A stretch of DNA of 64,000 bases from Heterohyrax brucei (GCA_028571685.1 CM053144.1:95634171-95698170); one strand, 5' to 3'; positions 47,446-59,673 are shown, numbered from the stretch's first letter. Translations and numbers: made by a program. The notes: generated by a model not told the origin, from the sequence alone.

Positions 47446-47941
47446 ATGTACTTTCAGATAATGTCTTGGGTTTTTCTATTGTGCACCTCCTGTGATAAAC
47501 CACTGATTTGAAGGAATCCTTTTGTGTCCCTGATAGCTCTCAAGTTGTTGGCCCCAGCCCGTTTTGAGGTTTGTGTGCATTTTCTGCCCAAATTACCACT
47601 TTACCATCCTAGACTCCCTTAAAGGATTTGATGGCTGAGGTCATTAAATAGCTGCTATATGGAATTATAAAGAAAATTACTAAGGTACTCCATAATTTGA
47701 TGCTAGCAAATGTCTCATATAGAAGAAAGGACATTCTGCAAGTTAGAAGGTTGTATACATCGATGAGAAGATTCTAAAATGAAGTGTTAAATGGATTCAT
47801 GAGCTCTTAAAGCAGTGAACCACCAGGAGTAACAGAACCAGTAACAATAAGGTGGTTTTCCTTGACTTTTTAAAATGTGATTCTGGGCTAGTCAATCGGT
47901 AGTATGCAGCAGACCAGCAGTTCTCAAAGTGTATTTAATGT

Positions 47942-48095
47942 GGAGCCTTGGTAGTATTGTGGTTAAGAGGTTGGCTGCCAGCCAAAAGGTTGGCAGTTCA
48001 AATCTGCGGGCCACACCTTGGAAACCCTATGGCGCAATTCTGTGTCCTATGTCAACTCTATGAGTCAAAACTGATTTGACGGCACCTAACAAGTT
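47942..48095 (+). repeat. AfroSINE
   Basis: GGAGCCTTGGTAGTATTGTG, GCCAGCCAAAAGGTTGGCAG, CACACCTTGGAAACCCTATG, ATGAGTCAAAACTGATTTGA. It follows a MER5-like scrap (AGTTCTCAAAGTGT). Confidence 0.93.
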
Positions 48096-48591
48096 CAACA
48101 AGTTTTTCTTCATAGGGTTTTTAAGAGCTTTTAATATTGCTGATGTGCAAAATGATTAAACAATAGGAAGACAGAACACAGCTTATTTGTTATAGAATTT
48201 GGCCATATCCTCCTATTTCTCTCCTAGACTGGCCTTCTGTGTTTCTTCATACATACTGCCCATCAGAAGATGTAGAATCACTGATTGAGGAGTTTGTGAG
48301 CTGAAGTCCAAAAGAAAATACTTTTGATAACATTTTGAGGTTGGTTATTTTTTATATAATAGTTGAGCATATGATTTAGGAACTTAATGGGTGCTACTGT
48401 CTTGACAAAAGGAAGTTTAATAAGAACCATTTTTCTTTTAGCCATTTTAATAAAAATAACTTGAAAGAAAATTACAAATCTATTTTATACAGATGAGTTC
48501 TAGCCAATAAAAAAGGAGATCATACCAATTTTAGGTAATTGAATCCCAAAATGCATAAATAAGAAAGGCCTCTGGGACCTCCAAAAACTAG

Positions 48592-48725
48592 CTAATGGAA
48601 ACCCTGTGGACCACATCAGTAGGTAACACAGTCCACTGTGGGGATGGCATAGAACCTGGCAGCACTTTAACTGTTCAAGGGTCACCATGAGTCAGGGGCT
48701 AACTTCACAGCAGCTGACAACAACG
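48592..48725 (+). repeat. AfroSINE, 3' part of tRNA-Gly-head subtype
   Basis: GAAACCCTGTGGACCACATC, GGGGATGGCATAGAACCTGG, GGTCACCATGAGTCAGGGGC and CAGCAGCTGACAACAACGA. The 5' head is missing. Confidence 0.75.
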
Positions 48726-49032
48726 AATACATATAAAAGGAGAGATTATATAAAAATATGAAAGTGAAAGATGATTTGAAGGCTCTTTACTCCTATTTAA
48801 CTGTGAACTGCTAGCTTTAACCCCTTCGGACTTCCAGTCTATTATCCTTTAGAATTAAACTGTAATAGACAAAGCTTACAACTAGAAGCATTTTTTTCTT
48901 CTAAAAACAGGTGTGCAAAAAGTACTGTTTATGTAAAATTAGCAGGTACTTACGTTAATCATTTGTTTTCTGTATTTTGTAATTCCTTAAATGCCTGAAA
49001 ACAGGACTGTGTTCAAACCTAATATATATTAC

Positions 49033-49195
49033 AGAAACCTTGGTGACGTAGTGGATAAGTGCTACATCTGCTAACCGAAAGTTGAGCAGTTCATATCTGC
49101 CAGGTGCTGAGTGGAAACCCTGTGGGGTAGTTGTACTCTGTGCTGTAGGGTTGCTATTAGTTAAAATTGGCAGTGGCAGTGGATTTGATTTTTTG
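49033..49195 (+). repeat. AfroSINE
   Basis: AGAAACCTTGGTGACGTAGT, CTGCTAACCGAAAGTTGAGC, GGAAACCCTGTGGGGTAGTT, GTAGGGTTGCTATTAG. Confidence 0.93.
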
Positions 49196-49264
49196 GGTTT
49201 ATTATATATTACATGTTATTGTTTTATTTGCAGGAGATAATTGATTTAAAATAGATTAAAAGAA

Positions 49265-49420
49265 ATTAATCCTTAAACATAGAATAAAGGTTTTGAGTAC
49301 CTAGTTTGTAATAGGTGCTGGGTATACAACAGGGAGCCCACAGATACCGCATTTCCCTCATTCTTGGAGTTTCCATACAGTCTATTGAGGAAAACATCCA
49401 TTAACCTCACAGTAATTTCC
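49265..49420 (+). repeat. Ancient mammal-wide repeat, L2-like
   Basis: GAGTACCTAGTTTGTAATAG, GTGCTGGGTATACAACAGGG and CATTCTTGGAGTTTCCATAC follow the common pattern ...CTATGTGCCAGGC..GGGATACA..GGAGCTTAC. Assignment to L2 is from memory. Confidence 0.4.
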
Positions 49421-49624
49421 ATGAAATGTCATGCAGCAAAAGAGGAAAAGCATAGTGTATTGAAACAATACAGCTTACTTTGGGAAGATTTGGAAAGGTT
49501 TTTCTGACTATGTGACATTGGAACTAGGAGTAGATAGAACAAAGCAGAATGCACAGAGAAAAGAATATATTTTGTAGGCTGTGGAAAGGCCTTGAGGTAG
49601 GAAGATGTGTAACTTGTCCTAAAT

Positions 49625-49835
49625 GATAATGGCCTCACTTATTAACTATGTACTATATGCCAGACATTGCTCTAAACATTTTTTAAATGTTTATTTCTCA
49701 CAGTAAGTTTGTGAGATACATATTCTTACTATCCCCAATGTAAAGAACAAACTTAAGTCTACAAAAGTTAATGGTTTCCCCAGGTAGGCTGCACTTTGAA
49801 CTCACAGTCTTACTCTATAGTCTGGATTAACCTTT
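49625..49835 (+). repeat. MIR
   Basis: ACTATATGCCAGACATTGCT, CTAAACATTTTTTAAATG, then GTTTGTGAGATACATATTCT, CCCCAATGTAAAGAACAAAC and AATGGTTTCCCCAGGTAGGC follow the MIR order. Confidence 0.65.
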
Positions 49836-50491
49836 TCTATATATGTGTATGAGATTGAAAGAGTCCATATTTTCTAAGCTTCAGTGTGGCAAAACTGTAT
49901 CGGAGTAGTATGTTGGGGCTTACTAAACAATGTTATTTTTCAGTATGTTTAAGTATTTTCATAATTTTAAAAGAAGGCCTGTGTAACTGGAGTTTTAAGT
50001 GACATGGACAGGTAAGCTGGAACCCTATCCATCATTCAGGGTCTTGAAGTCATGTTCAAGATTTTAATTATTATCTTAATTAGCCATTGAAATACTTTAA
50101 GCAGAAGAATAATGTGACCAAGTCTGATTGTTGAACAATGATGAAGACCAGACTTACTGGTCTGACAGACTGAAGAACACTAAGAGTATGAGCCCTGAGC
50201 ATCCTTTTAACTCTGTATTGAGGTCACTCCTGAGGTTTACCCTTTAGCCAAAGACAGGCCCATAAAATGAAATGAGTTTAAATGGACACACAAGCTCAGG
50301 AGCAGGGACCAGAAGACAAGAGGAGACAGGAAAGCTCGTAACTAGAAACCAGAGGTCAGGATGGGGAAAGTACTGACACGTGGTTGGCTACCAGTGTCAC
50401 AAAACAACATGGGTACTAATTATTTAAGGAGAAACTAATTTGCTCTGTAAAAATTCATCTAAAGTACAATAAATACATATTAAACATTGGG

Positions 50492-50960
50492 CAGACCTGC
50501 TGCAAAAGTCCTTTAAAGTGTTCAAGTTGAAGACATCATTGTGAGGACTAAGACGTGCCTGACCCAAGCCTCAGATCCCAGTGAAAACTGGACAATAAAT
50601 AAGGAAGAACAAAGAATAATTGATGCCTTTGAATCATGGTGTTGGCAAAGACTATTCATATACCACAGACTGCCAGAAGAATGAATAAATCTTTTTTGGA
50701 AGAAATATAGCAGAAAAGCTTCTTAGCACTGAGGATGGTTAAACTACCTCATTTACTATGGACCAGTCCCTGAAGGACATCCTGCTTGGTAAAACAGGGT
50801 CAGCGAAAAAGAGGACGCTGACTATGAGATGGAGTGGTGGAGTGGGTGCACTGGTGGGCTCAGACAAAGCAATGATTATGAGGGTGGCACAGGACTGGCG
50901 ATCATTTCATTCTGCTGTATATAGGGTTACTAAGAGTGAGAAACCAATTGATGACACCTT
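50492..50960 (+). mobile_element. RTE-type LINE 3' end
   Basis: The ORF2 C-terminus is readable in broken pieces: ...DPSLRSQ..ENWTINKEEQRIIDAFES, WCWQRLFIYHRLPEE, then DQSLKDILLGKTGS. It ends in the non-coding tail GGGTTACTAAGAGTGAGAAA. IDAFE.WCW is a hallmark of RTE/BovB C-termini. It is on the plus strand and 5' truncated. Confidence 0.82.
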
Positions 50961-50999
50961 ACACCAACCCAGTTTCATGGAACTTGACTTTTGAGTCTG

Positions 51000-52214
51000 T
51001 TTTCTTGCTCAGATATGCTGTTGGCAATATATCTTTTGTATAAATTCCTGAAGAAAGTATTTTCAAAATTGTTTTTTCTCTTGGCCGATGTATCTTCAGA
51101 CGTCTGCATTGTACAGATGTCATATGAAGTGTTGGCAGAGGGCTGGCAATAGTGTTGGTAGCTTATACCACGACAGGTATTTGGAATTGTGTTCTCCACT
51201 CTGATAGGCAGGTAAATTCTAATAAAAGCAGGAAACAGATTTTTTTTAATTAATATCTATAAAGAAAGTAAGGGAAGGAAGGAAGGAAGGAAAGATTTCC
51301 TGAGAGCGGTAATGAAAGGATTAGAAGGGCCAAGAATGTGTATAATACTCTAATTAGACAGTTACTATATTGTGACTTACTGTATTTAGGGTGAAGGGTA
51401 CAGTTATACCCATGGTCATAAGTATGATGCAGTAAGAAGACATTAGAGCTGTTTAATGACTACCATATTCCCAGAAGGAGTGGAATATTTTAGAGCTATT
51501 TAATAACTGTTACTATAAAAACATGCAGCAGGAATAGCAAAGGGTGTTCCTTTCTCCCAGAACTTTGTTTTTGTTTTTTCTTGTGAACAAAGCATTGTCA
51601 AAGCTACTTAAATGTACTTGAAATATGCCTCTGAAAAATTAATACAAAATCACTAATGAAGATATTGACAGCAAATTGGATTTAAAAACAAAATTGTTTG
51701 TTGTGAAGCTTGTGAAACTGCCAAAGAAGCATTACAATATTGTTAAAGCACCAGTATTAATTTTAAAAATATACATTTATTAAAAGAAAAATGCATAATT
51801 AGCACATAGTATCAACATTCCACTGTCTTCACATAAAAAGTAAAATTAGTGTGAAATTAAACCAACTGCAACATGTCAGTTGTTGTATGACATTTCCAAA
51901 CATGCTTCTCCCAGAAACGTTCAAAGCTGTTGCTTGCTTTCTCAGATCCCTTTCTCTTGTGGAATCTAATTGGATTTAGAGTGAGCGCTTGATATCAAGG
52001 AAGGTTTATACTGGTGTGACTTGGCAGATACACAAAAACAGGCCAGTCAGATCCAATCATTGGCAATGTAAGTTGAAAGGAAATAACTCGCAAATTGTTA
52101 TCAGAGAGAATGAAATTAAAGCTTAATGATCATTAAATAAATTAACATTTCTGAGATGCTTTTCTTTTTTGATGTTTTTACCTCTGAGTAAGGATACATC
52201 TTACCAAGTAAGTA
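51000..52214. other. Intergenic, mostly unrecognised
   Basis: Holds a short (GGAA)n run at 51272-51292 and a diverged ~47-bp tandem pair near 51444-51515; otherwise nothing I can name. Confidence 0.5.
51272..51292 (+). repeat. (GGAA)n microsatellite
   Basis: Five uninterrupted GGAA units. GGAA arrays can bind ETS factors, but this one is short. Confidence 0.85.
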
Positions 52215-52345
52215 AACCTGAGTTTGCTTCAAAGTCTCCTGGGAGGGCTTGATGAATCCAGATTCCTGGGCCCCAGCCCTGGAGCTCTGATTCTGTGGGG
52301 TGGCATAAGTTCTGAGATGAGTCTGCAGTTGGACAACCACTGATA
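52215..52345 (+). repeat. MER5-like hAT fossil
   Basis: AAGTCTCCTGGGAGGGCTTG, ATTCCTGGGCCCCAGCCCTG, GAGCTCTGATTCTGTGGGGT and ACAACCACTGATAGG follow the MER5A order. Confidence 0.65.
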
Positions 52346-52731
52346 GGAGGCACCTTAGCACTTCCAGCCAGGTGTGTAAAAGCATCTTGATATGTATGGG
52401 GGAGACAAAAAGCACCAATCATCAAAGCATCTTAGATTCAATGAAATGCTATATGAAATTATTTAATTATGTTTATTCAACAATATTTTAATTACGTAAG
52501 TGAGCATTTCAATAACTGAAATATGTGATCATAGCATGCATTATTGCTTATTTTTTATTATAGTTTGGATTTTTCTTTGTTACTTATTTTAACAACTTCA
52601 TATGTAGTTCATATTTTTAACCATGTTGATGTAATCTTCTGCATCTATATATAGCAATACATATATGTATATATAGAATTAGATAAGTACTTGTTAGTTG
52701 TTTCTCATATAAAATCTGGGATAATTAATTG

Positions 52732-53221
52732 TCGTGGACTGAATTGTGTTCCTCCCAAAATCTGTAGCATTTTGGTTGAGCCATGATTCCTGGTATTGTG
52801 TGTGTATGATGTCCTTCCTGTTTTAAATCCTGCCTCTATGATATTAACGAGGGTGGATGGGCAGCAGTTGATTTGGCAGGGGAAGACTTAATGTGTGAGA
52901 TTGTATTGTGGCTTGGGGTGGGCCTCTTGGGATACAAAAAAAAGGGAGGCAAACTGAGATTTGGGGACCTCATACCAACAAGAAGCAGTGTTGGGGGCTG
53001 AGTTTGTCCTTTGGAAAGGATTGGGGTCGCTGCACCTCAGAAGCTTCCACTCTGCGGGAAGACTGATGACAAGGACCTTCTTCCAGTGCCAGCAGAGAAA
53101 GACTTCCCCTGGAGCTAACACTCTGAATTTGGACTATAATTAGACTGTAACAAATAAAATTTCTCTTTTTAAAGCCATCCACATGCAGTATTTCTGTTAA
53201 AGCAGCACTAGATGACTGCAA
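52732..53221 (+). mobile_element. MaLR-like LTR fossil (solo)
   Basis: Forward copy of the LTR also seen at 32611, 54255 and 61555. It opens near TGTCGTGGACTGAATTGTGT and closes near CAGCACTAGATGACTGCAAC. AATAAAATTTCTC near 53153 is the LTR's own polyadenylation region. No viral genes adjoin it. Old and degraded. Confidence 0.8.
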
Positions 53222-53479
53222 CAATTATATAAATGCTTTTCAACATATATTTGTTTCTCAGCAACATAGTGTGGATATCAGAGAAACTCTTGTATAGCAT
53301 TGCCTGAAGTAGCATGTCACTTCCACTCACACTGTACCAACCCAGTGCGTATTCCCAACTTCATAGGAACAAGGAAGTGTACTCTTAACTATATTCCCAG
53401 AAGGAGAAGAATATTGTAGAGCTTTTAGTGACCACTACAACACTAAAGACCATTCACTTTGTTTCTAGTGTTTTACAAC

Positions 53480-54090
53480 CATGAGTGTGTAATATGTATT
53501 CCTGTTTTTATTTCTTTACATGCTGGCAGTTTTATTTCTTTGGAAAAGATTTCCAGGAATTTCTAGGCCAAAGGTTATAATGTACTTTTAGCTTTTATAG
53601 ATGTTACAGATTGTTTTCTGAAAGAGTAAGAGTTTATGTTTCTTTCTACAACTTAGTAAAATACTATTTTTCCTGCATCTCCACTAGCAATTGGTACTAC
53701 ACCTCTTTTAAGTTTTGCAAGTCTTCTTTATTTGAAACTGTTTTTCATTTATCACTTCGGTTTGCATTTATTTGACGTAGGTTTAAATTCAGGCCTTTTT
53801 TTCTCTGTGGTGTCGTCAGTGATTTGCCTGTGGCTATTGTCTGTCTGTTTTTCCTTTGGATTAGTTGTCTTTTTTTGTTTGTTTAAACTTTCTTCATATT
53901 ACATTGTTATTTGTATTGCAAATGTATTTTTACTTTTTCATAAGCTATCATTTATCTGCAGAATTATTAATGATAAATTTTCCATCTCAGTTTTTAATTT
54001 ATGTGTCTTGTGAGTTTTCTCTTAGTTAAGAAGCTCCTTCTTGTCCATTAAAGTACTGTAGTTACATATTTCTTGCAAGATAATTTTAAA
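53480..54090 (-). repeat. Old L1-like fragment, minus strand
   Basis: Antisense order TTTCTTTGGAAAAGATTTCC, AGGAATTTCTAGGCC, then ATCTCCACTAGCAATTGG and GTTTGCATTTATTTGACG resembles the ORF2 end and 3' UTR of old L1 families. Weak but ordered. Confidence 0.45.
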
Positions 54091-54254
54091 ACTTAAGTAA
54101 TAAAACTATTGAGTTTATTTCTGTGATGAACAAAAGATGTGGGTGTGTGAATGCTATACCCTTGAAGAAAGACATTTGTGTCAGCACAGTTTCATTAAAA
54201 GTACTTTTTGCATTGGATTAAATTTCCAGCTTTGTTATCATCTTAGTTAATTAG

Positions 54255-54741
54255 TACTACTATATCGAGAAATAGCACTAGTAGATGGCTTTAACAAAGA
54301 AATTTATTTTCCCACAGTGAAGTAAACTCAGAGCCTAAAATCAGGATGTCAGCTCCAGGGGAAGGCTTTTTCTCTCTGTGGGCTCTGGAAGAAGGTCCTT
54401 CTCATCAATCTTTCTCTGGGCTTCTCTGTGCAGGAACACCAGGTACAAAGGATGTGCTCTGCAATTGGCACTGCTTTCTTGATGGTATGAGATCCCCCTG
54501 TCTGCTCATGTCTTTCTTTTATATCTCAAAAGAGCCTCAAAAACACTCCAGTCTTGTAGATTAAGTCCTGCCTCACTAAACACAAACACTCCTTATCCCA
54601 CCTTGTTAACCTTTTTAAGAGGTAGGATTTACAACAAATATAAAAACCATATCAGAGGACAAAATGATAGATAGTCACAATACTGGGAATCACGGCCTAG
54701 CCAAATTTATACACATTCTTGAGGTACACAATCCATGACAG
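54255..54741 (-). mobile_element. MaLR-like LTR fossil (solo)
   Basis: Reverse copy of the same LTR family: TAGTAGATGGCTTTAACAAA near the left, CTTTCTTTTATATCTCAAAA in the middle, ATCACGGCCTAGCCAAATTT and CCATGACA at the right. Decayed, with no internal region. Confidence 0.8.
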
Positions 54742-55105
54742 TTATGTATTAATGTACTAATAGGATTTATTTCTGACATTTTCATTTTGATTGATTGTCT
54801 ACTCCTTCCTTCATCATACCTGATATGTTGCCATATAGGACATATTGGTACAGCTGTACTCAAAGGTGGCATGTAGGAATAAATGGCTTTGTCACTAAAT
54901 ACAAAAATAAAAAGAGCCTAAAGGATCATATTTAACAAGTAAGAACAGAAGAAAAAAATACATGTTTTAAAAAACTAGGAAAAGGAAATTAAGTAAGAAA
55001 AAGTAGAAATTAGAACTGTCCTGCAACATTCCAACTTTGTTATAAAAAATGTCATGAATCTTTTTAAAACAATATAAACATAGTAGATAAATTTTAAGCC
55101 TGGTT

Positions 55106-55310
55106 AAGGAGTAAGTTGTCTTTTCACTCTTTTGGTGGTCTTTGGAGAAGCATGGAAGTGTTTGCTTTTTGGAGTTCCCAGTTATCTATTTTCTCTTCTG
55201 GTGTTTGTGCATTGTTAGCGATGTTTTGTATTCTGTTCATGAAGTGTGTTAGGGCTCCCAGCATTGTTTATATTTTTCATCCCACGTCAGATCTCAGTTT
55301 TTAAACATTT
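55106..55310 (-). mobile_element. L1 ORF2 fragment, minus strand
   Basis: CTTTTCACTCTTTTGGTGGT, GGAGTTCCCAGTTATCTATT and GTGTTTGTGCATTGTTAGC match the antisense ORF2 segment at 19550-19660. Only about 200 bp remain. Confidence 0.75.
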
Positions 55311-55642
55311 ACATAGTTATTGAAACTATTTCAGCCCATAGAAATGAGTGTAAATATTCCAATTCACTTATGAAACCAATATATCTTTAATAAAAAATTC
55401 TAATAAACAGTGAAAAGGAAACTAAGAAAGTAACTAAAAAGAAAACTAACAGATTATGTAATTTAGGATTGCTAAAACTAAAATAAAATATTAGTAATTA
55501 CAGTCCAGTAATAGCTAACAGGTGATGCCCCGTGACTAAATTAGAGAATGTTCAGTATCAGAAAGTAACCTAATAGTATATCAAAAGATTAAAGAAGGGA
55601 TTTTTATATGAGCGTATGAAAAATTTAGCTAATCATAACACC

Positions 55643-55855
55643 ATATAGAACCTCTTGTGCCACGTGGTTAAAGAGTTTAACTGGTAACCAGAACGTTGAC
55701 AGTTCAGATCACCAAGTACTTCGCAGGAGAAACATTTGGCCATCAGCTTCCATAATGATGGACAGCCTTAGAAGCCCAGTGAGGCGGTTCTGCCACGTCG
55801 TATAAGGTTGTAATGAGTTGCAATTGAGTCAATGGCAGTGATTAGGTGTTTTTGT
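55643..55855 (+). repeat. AfroSINE, long subtype
   Basis: GAACCTCTTGTGCCACGTGG, TAACCAGAACGTTGACAGTT, then an extra middle block (GCAGGAGAAACATTTGGCCA) as in the longer subtype, then AGGTTGTAATGAGTTGCAAT. Confidence 0.85.
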
Positions 55856-56243
55856 TGCTGTTTTATCGCAACCTTTAAATAAGAATACAAGGTATCTATT
55901 AAAATGTCAACTATCAACTCCTGGTAATATCATACTAACTGGTAGAGCATCACATTTTGAGATCTATATCAAGAATTGGACTGGCTGTCTTCTAGTAGTA
56001 CAATTACAACATTATTTTTGCACTAACAGTAAAAGCATTCAGACAAGAAAATAAAAATAACTTGTATAAACTGTGGAAAATAGGAGACAAAAGTAACTTA
56101 CTTGATTAGGTGATTATACAGCTAGAAAACCTAAGAAGATAATTATAAAAAAATAGACCACTGTGGAAAATTTATTCATTCTTCTCTTCATCAATAGCAT
56201 AATTTAAAGGCATCAAATCTTCCGTCGTCTTTATTCATTCACA

Positions 56244-56545
56244 CCCGTCTTGGAAGAAGTACAATCGGAATGCTCCTAGGAAGTGTGAATGGTGAGACTC
56301 CAAATTATGTACTTCAGACATGTTATCAGAAGGGAACAGTCCCCAGAGAAGGAAGGACATCATGCTTGGTAGAGGCACAGTAAAAGACAGGAAGATACTC
56401 AGTGAGAGGAACAGCCATGGCAAAGATGGTCTCCAACATAGCAGTGACTGTGAAGATGGCCCAGGACTGGGCTGTGTTCTCGTTCTGCTGTACAAAGGGC
56501 TGGCTGTGAGTCAGAATCAACTTGACAACACCTGACAAAAACATA
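56244..56545 (+). mobile_element. RTE-type LINE 3' end
   Basis: CCGTCTTGGAAGAAGTACAA, TCCTAGGAAGTGTGAATGG, ACTTCAGACATGTTATCAGA, ATCATGCTTGGTAGAGGCAC, GATGGCCCAGGACTGGGCTG, then the shared tail GTGAGTCAGAATCAACTTGA and CACCTGACAAAAAC. It covers the last ~300 bp of the element. Confidence 0.88.
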
Positions 56546-57029
56546 GAGAATTTGGTACAGTGCCTAAATAAATACTCAAAGAAAAGTAATTCTAGTAATA
56601 AGTATCTAGAAGAGGAGTTTGGGGGTGAAGACGTATTCATTTACAATAACGACCAAGAAATAGAAAAATAATTAGAAACACATTTAAGAAAAAGGCAAAC
56701 GACCTAAGTAAGAAAACTATAAAATTTCACTGGTGGACCAAGAATAGGACTAAAAACATGTTCTTCATGAGAAAGCATAATACTGTGAAAGTGAATTCTT
56801 TCCTAAATACATGTCACTTAGTGCGGTTTCATAAAATCCCTGTCACATTGGAATTTACATAGAAGAAAAAGTATTTGCATGGAACCAAGAAAAGAGGTAT
56901 CAGAAAGTGCTACAAAACTCATGTAAACAAATCAACATGGAATTGAGGGATGAAGATAGAATGACAATGACATGAGCCCAAAGGACTGTGCTGAGATAGA
57001 GGAAGATCGAAGGAACACATTACATATAA

Positions 57030-57117
57030 AAGGACTGGCCAGTGTTTTGTGCTGCTGTGTATTGATAGGGTCGCTGCGAACCAGCAGCTACTCAATGGCA
57101 ACTAGCAACAACACGTA
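57030..57117 (+). repeat. AfroSINE/RTE tail fragment
   Basis: AGGACTGGCCAGTGTTTTGT, GATAGGGTCGCTGCGAACCA and GGCAACTAGCAACAACACG are the RTE-type 3' tail. Confidence 0.65.
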
Positions 57118-58957
57118 CAAAGGAGCCATCAACACGAAGGGCAGAAAGAAAATTTGGCCAAGTAGGAAGTGAGCCAGGCATTGTTGGGGCCTCTCACCTG
57201 CTGTTCACTTAAGTTATGGACTTTAGAATACAGGTTACTGGTTAATAGCAGTTTTTGAAATGGTAATTAGCAGAGTGTAATAACAGTCCTTCTGTTGTTT
57301 TTATTCTTAAATCCTTAGAGACATAGTTACAAGCAGGATTACCACAGGATACCTGGGGAGAAATTATTCTCTAGACACAGCCCTGGTCATGATTTCCTCA
57401 AGTACCAAGTAAATAACCTCAAAAGCCAGAGACAAAAATGGATTCATGAGTGCTTCTGACTTTTTTTGACAGTGACATTGCTGAGAAATATATTTTAGAT
57501 TTGGCTCACATATAAAATATATTTCTGTATACAGTTTCTCACAGACACACCTCTACCTTAAAGGTTCAAGAAAGCAAATCTTACTCTTTCTGAAGAGATG
57601 TATTCTGATAATTTGTTTTATTATATTTTAAATGTTCCTTAAAACTTACTACATTGATGTTGTCATTCACAATTTGAAAAATACTGAGGTTTTAATCTTA
57701 CATGATTCAAAATATTTAAAACACATGATAAGATTTTTCTGTAGTGCCAACTAGAATACACTGAATTATGTAAACTATGAAAGCTGTTTAAAAATTCTCA
57801 ATTTTTGGTTTAAAATATAGCACACTTATGGGAAGGTAATTTAGAAGACAAAAAATATTGGGGGAGTATATGCTGAGGCAGATTGCTTTGCAATTCTCTA
57901 GTTAATTTTAAAATTGTTATTGCCTTGATCAAATTATGTTGATTTAAGTACATTTCTCTGCAGACATTTCTTTTAAAATATGCAAAAGAAAAATTAAAAA
58001 ATTTGTTTGTACTGAGAAATCACCTTAGAATTTTTTCTGTTTAACTCCAGGTAGCTAACTTAGCTTGGTTATCTTCCCTTTATTAGTACATGTGAAAACT
58101 TGAAAAGTTTCATCTAAGTGATACACACGTACTATTTCTTTGGAAAAACAAAAAGGGTTCTCATACCAATTTGATTTTTAAAGAGTTTCTTATCCAAAAA
58201 TCGTGCCATTCACTTTTAATGCGATTTTTCCAAGAAAAAAGTAACTGAAAATTCAGAAAGCTAAAATAATAATGTCTCAACTACTTAAGTTATTCTTTGA
58301 ACTCAGGTTATTACTGTGTGAATTCACAGTGCTTTGTTCACTTCAAACTTGTGTTTATTATTAACTGTAGGATAATATTTAACACTGACACATACGCAGT
58401 TAGACACTTCCTGGTCAGGGGCTACTGGATCCATTTCAAGACACTGCTATTTTTAAGTCAAGGAGACTAGCCACTAGCAATCTTTTCATTTCTTTATTTA
58501 GCAAATACTTTCAGCAGAATATTGTATATCACTGACTTGTTTAAGTAGTATTCCCAGTCCTTAGTCTTTCCTGTCTTTACATATTTGGATTACATGGTGT
58601 CAGCTTTCAATGCTTCATTCATAAGCTTGAGAGAGGGTATAATATTTTTTATAAGAAAGCAGCATCATCGATTTTTTTACACATGTAAAACTGAAGGCTA
58701 ATTGGTGAAAATAAAAAGTGTAAGTCAATTTTTGTTAACTTCTAATTAAACTAGTTTCTTGGAAAATAAGACAAAATATATATACAAATAGTTCCTAAAT
58801 TTTGAGTTACCTATGGAATATGATTTAAAATTAAATTCCATAGTTCCATGGAGAAGTGGACAAACCTCTCTCTGTCACGTAACAAAAGCTCTAGAATGCT
58901 CTAAAAATGTTCATTTCTGAAGGACCTCCGCCGTCAAGAGTTTGAACTTGCCAGAGC
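57118..58957. other. Intergenic, no repeat recognised
   Basis: 1.8 kb of AT-rich sequence with no young repeat and no gene signal; the longest such stretch downstream of SENP6 apart from 44.9-47.3 kb. Confidence 0.5.
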
Positions 58958-59145
58958 TAGCATTCATTCAGTTCAGTCCAGTTTCACAAACATTTACTTA
59001 CTTAGTGCATACCTCTAATGTGCCAGGCATTAAAGCCAGTTCTGTACATCCAAAGGGAGAAGAGGCCTGGTCCCCAAACCTTTAGTGTGCTTAAGACATG
59101 TAAATAAAACATTCAATATAATTCAGAGTGAGCTAAGATCAAGAT
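58958..59145 (+). repeat. Ancient mammal-wide repeat, L2-like
   Basis: CATTCATTCAGTTCAGTCCA, AACATTTACTTACTTAGTGC, CTAATGTGCCAGGCATTAAA and ACATGTAAATAAAACATTCA follow a familiar old repeat pattern; family not certain. Confidence 0.4.
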
Positions 59146-59530
59146 CTGCATAGGCTATTTCCTATGGACACTAAATCTAACCTGAGTGTAGAATTACTAT
59201 ATGAGTGTGTATTATATTTAGCACAGATCAGTCACTGGAAATGATTAAATTATGGTCAGTATAGGATTAATTTATTACACAATTTTACAGATTTTAAACT
59301 TCCTTAATTTTCTGTTGTGATGGTGGTGATTTGATCTCTAAGAATTGTGTCACTGAGTTCATGCAGATTCCTGTCTATAACAAAGACATATAAGAATATG
59401 GTTTCTTTCATTCAGATTGGATCCTAACTTGTTTTTGTAGCTTCTCAAAGCTTTTAAAATCTTAACATTTAATTTTTAAAATTACATAATATCAATAGAT
59501 TCAATTGTTACCACTTACTCATAATATGGA

Positions 59531-59673
59531 GTTCTGGTAGCCAGTGGTTGAATACTTGCTGCTCACCAAAGGTCAGCAATTTGAATCCACTAGCTGCTTC
59601 TTGGAAACTGTATGGCACAGTTCTGTTCTGCTACGAGATCTCTTGCTATGAGTCAAAATTCTCTCAATGGCAA
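59531..59673 (+). repeat. AfroSINE, split by an L1 insertion
   Basis: GAGTTCTGGTAGCCAGTGGT, GCTTCTTGGAAACTGTATGG, CTTGCTATGAGTCAAAATTC. Its last bases reappear after the L1 at 60216-60238. Confidence 0.85.

Noticed and set aside
51272-51292. CRISPR-like or other programmed array
   Set aside because: It is a plain (GGAA)n microsatellite; no spaced direct repeats exist in this mammalian window.
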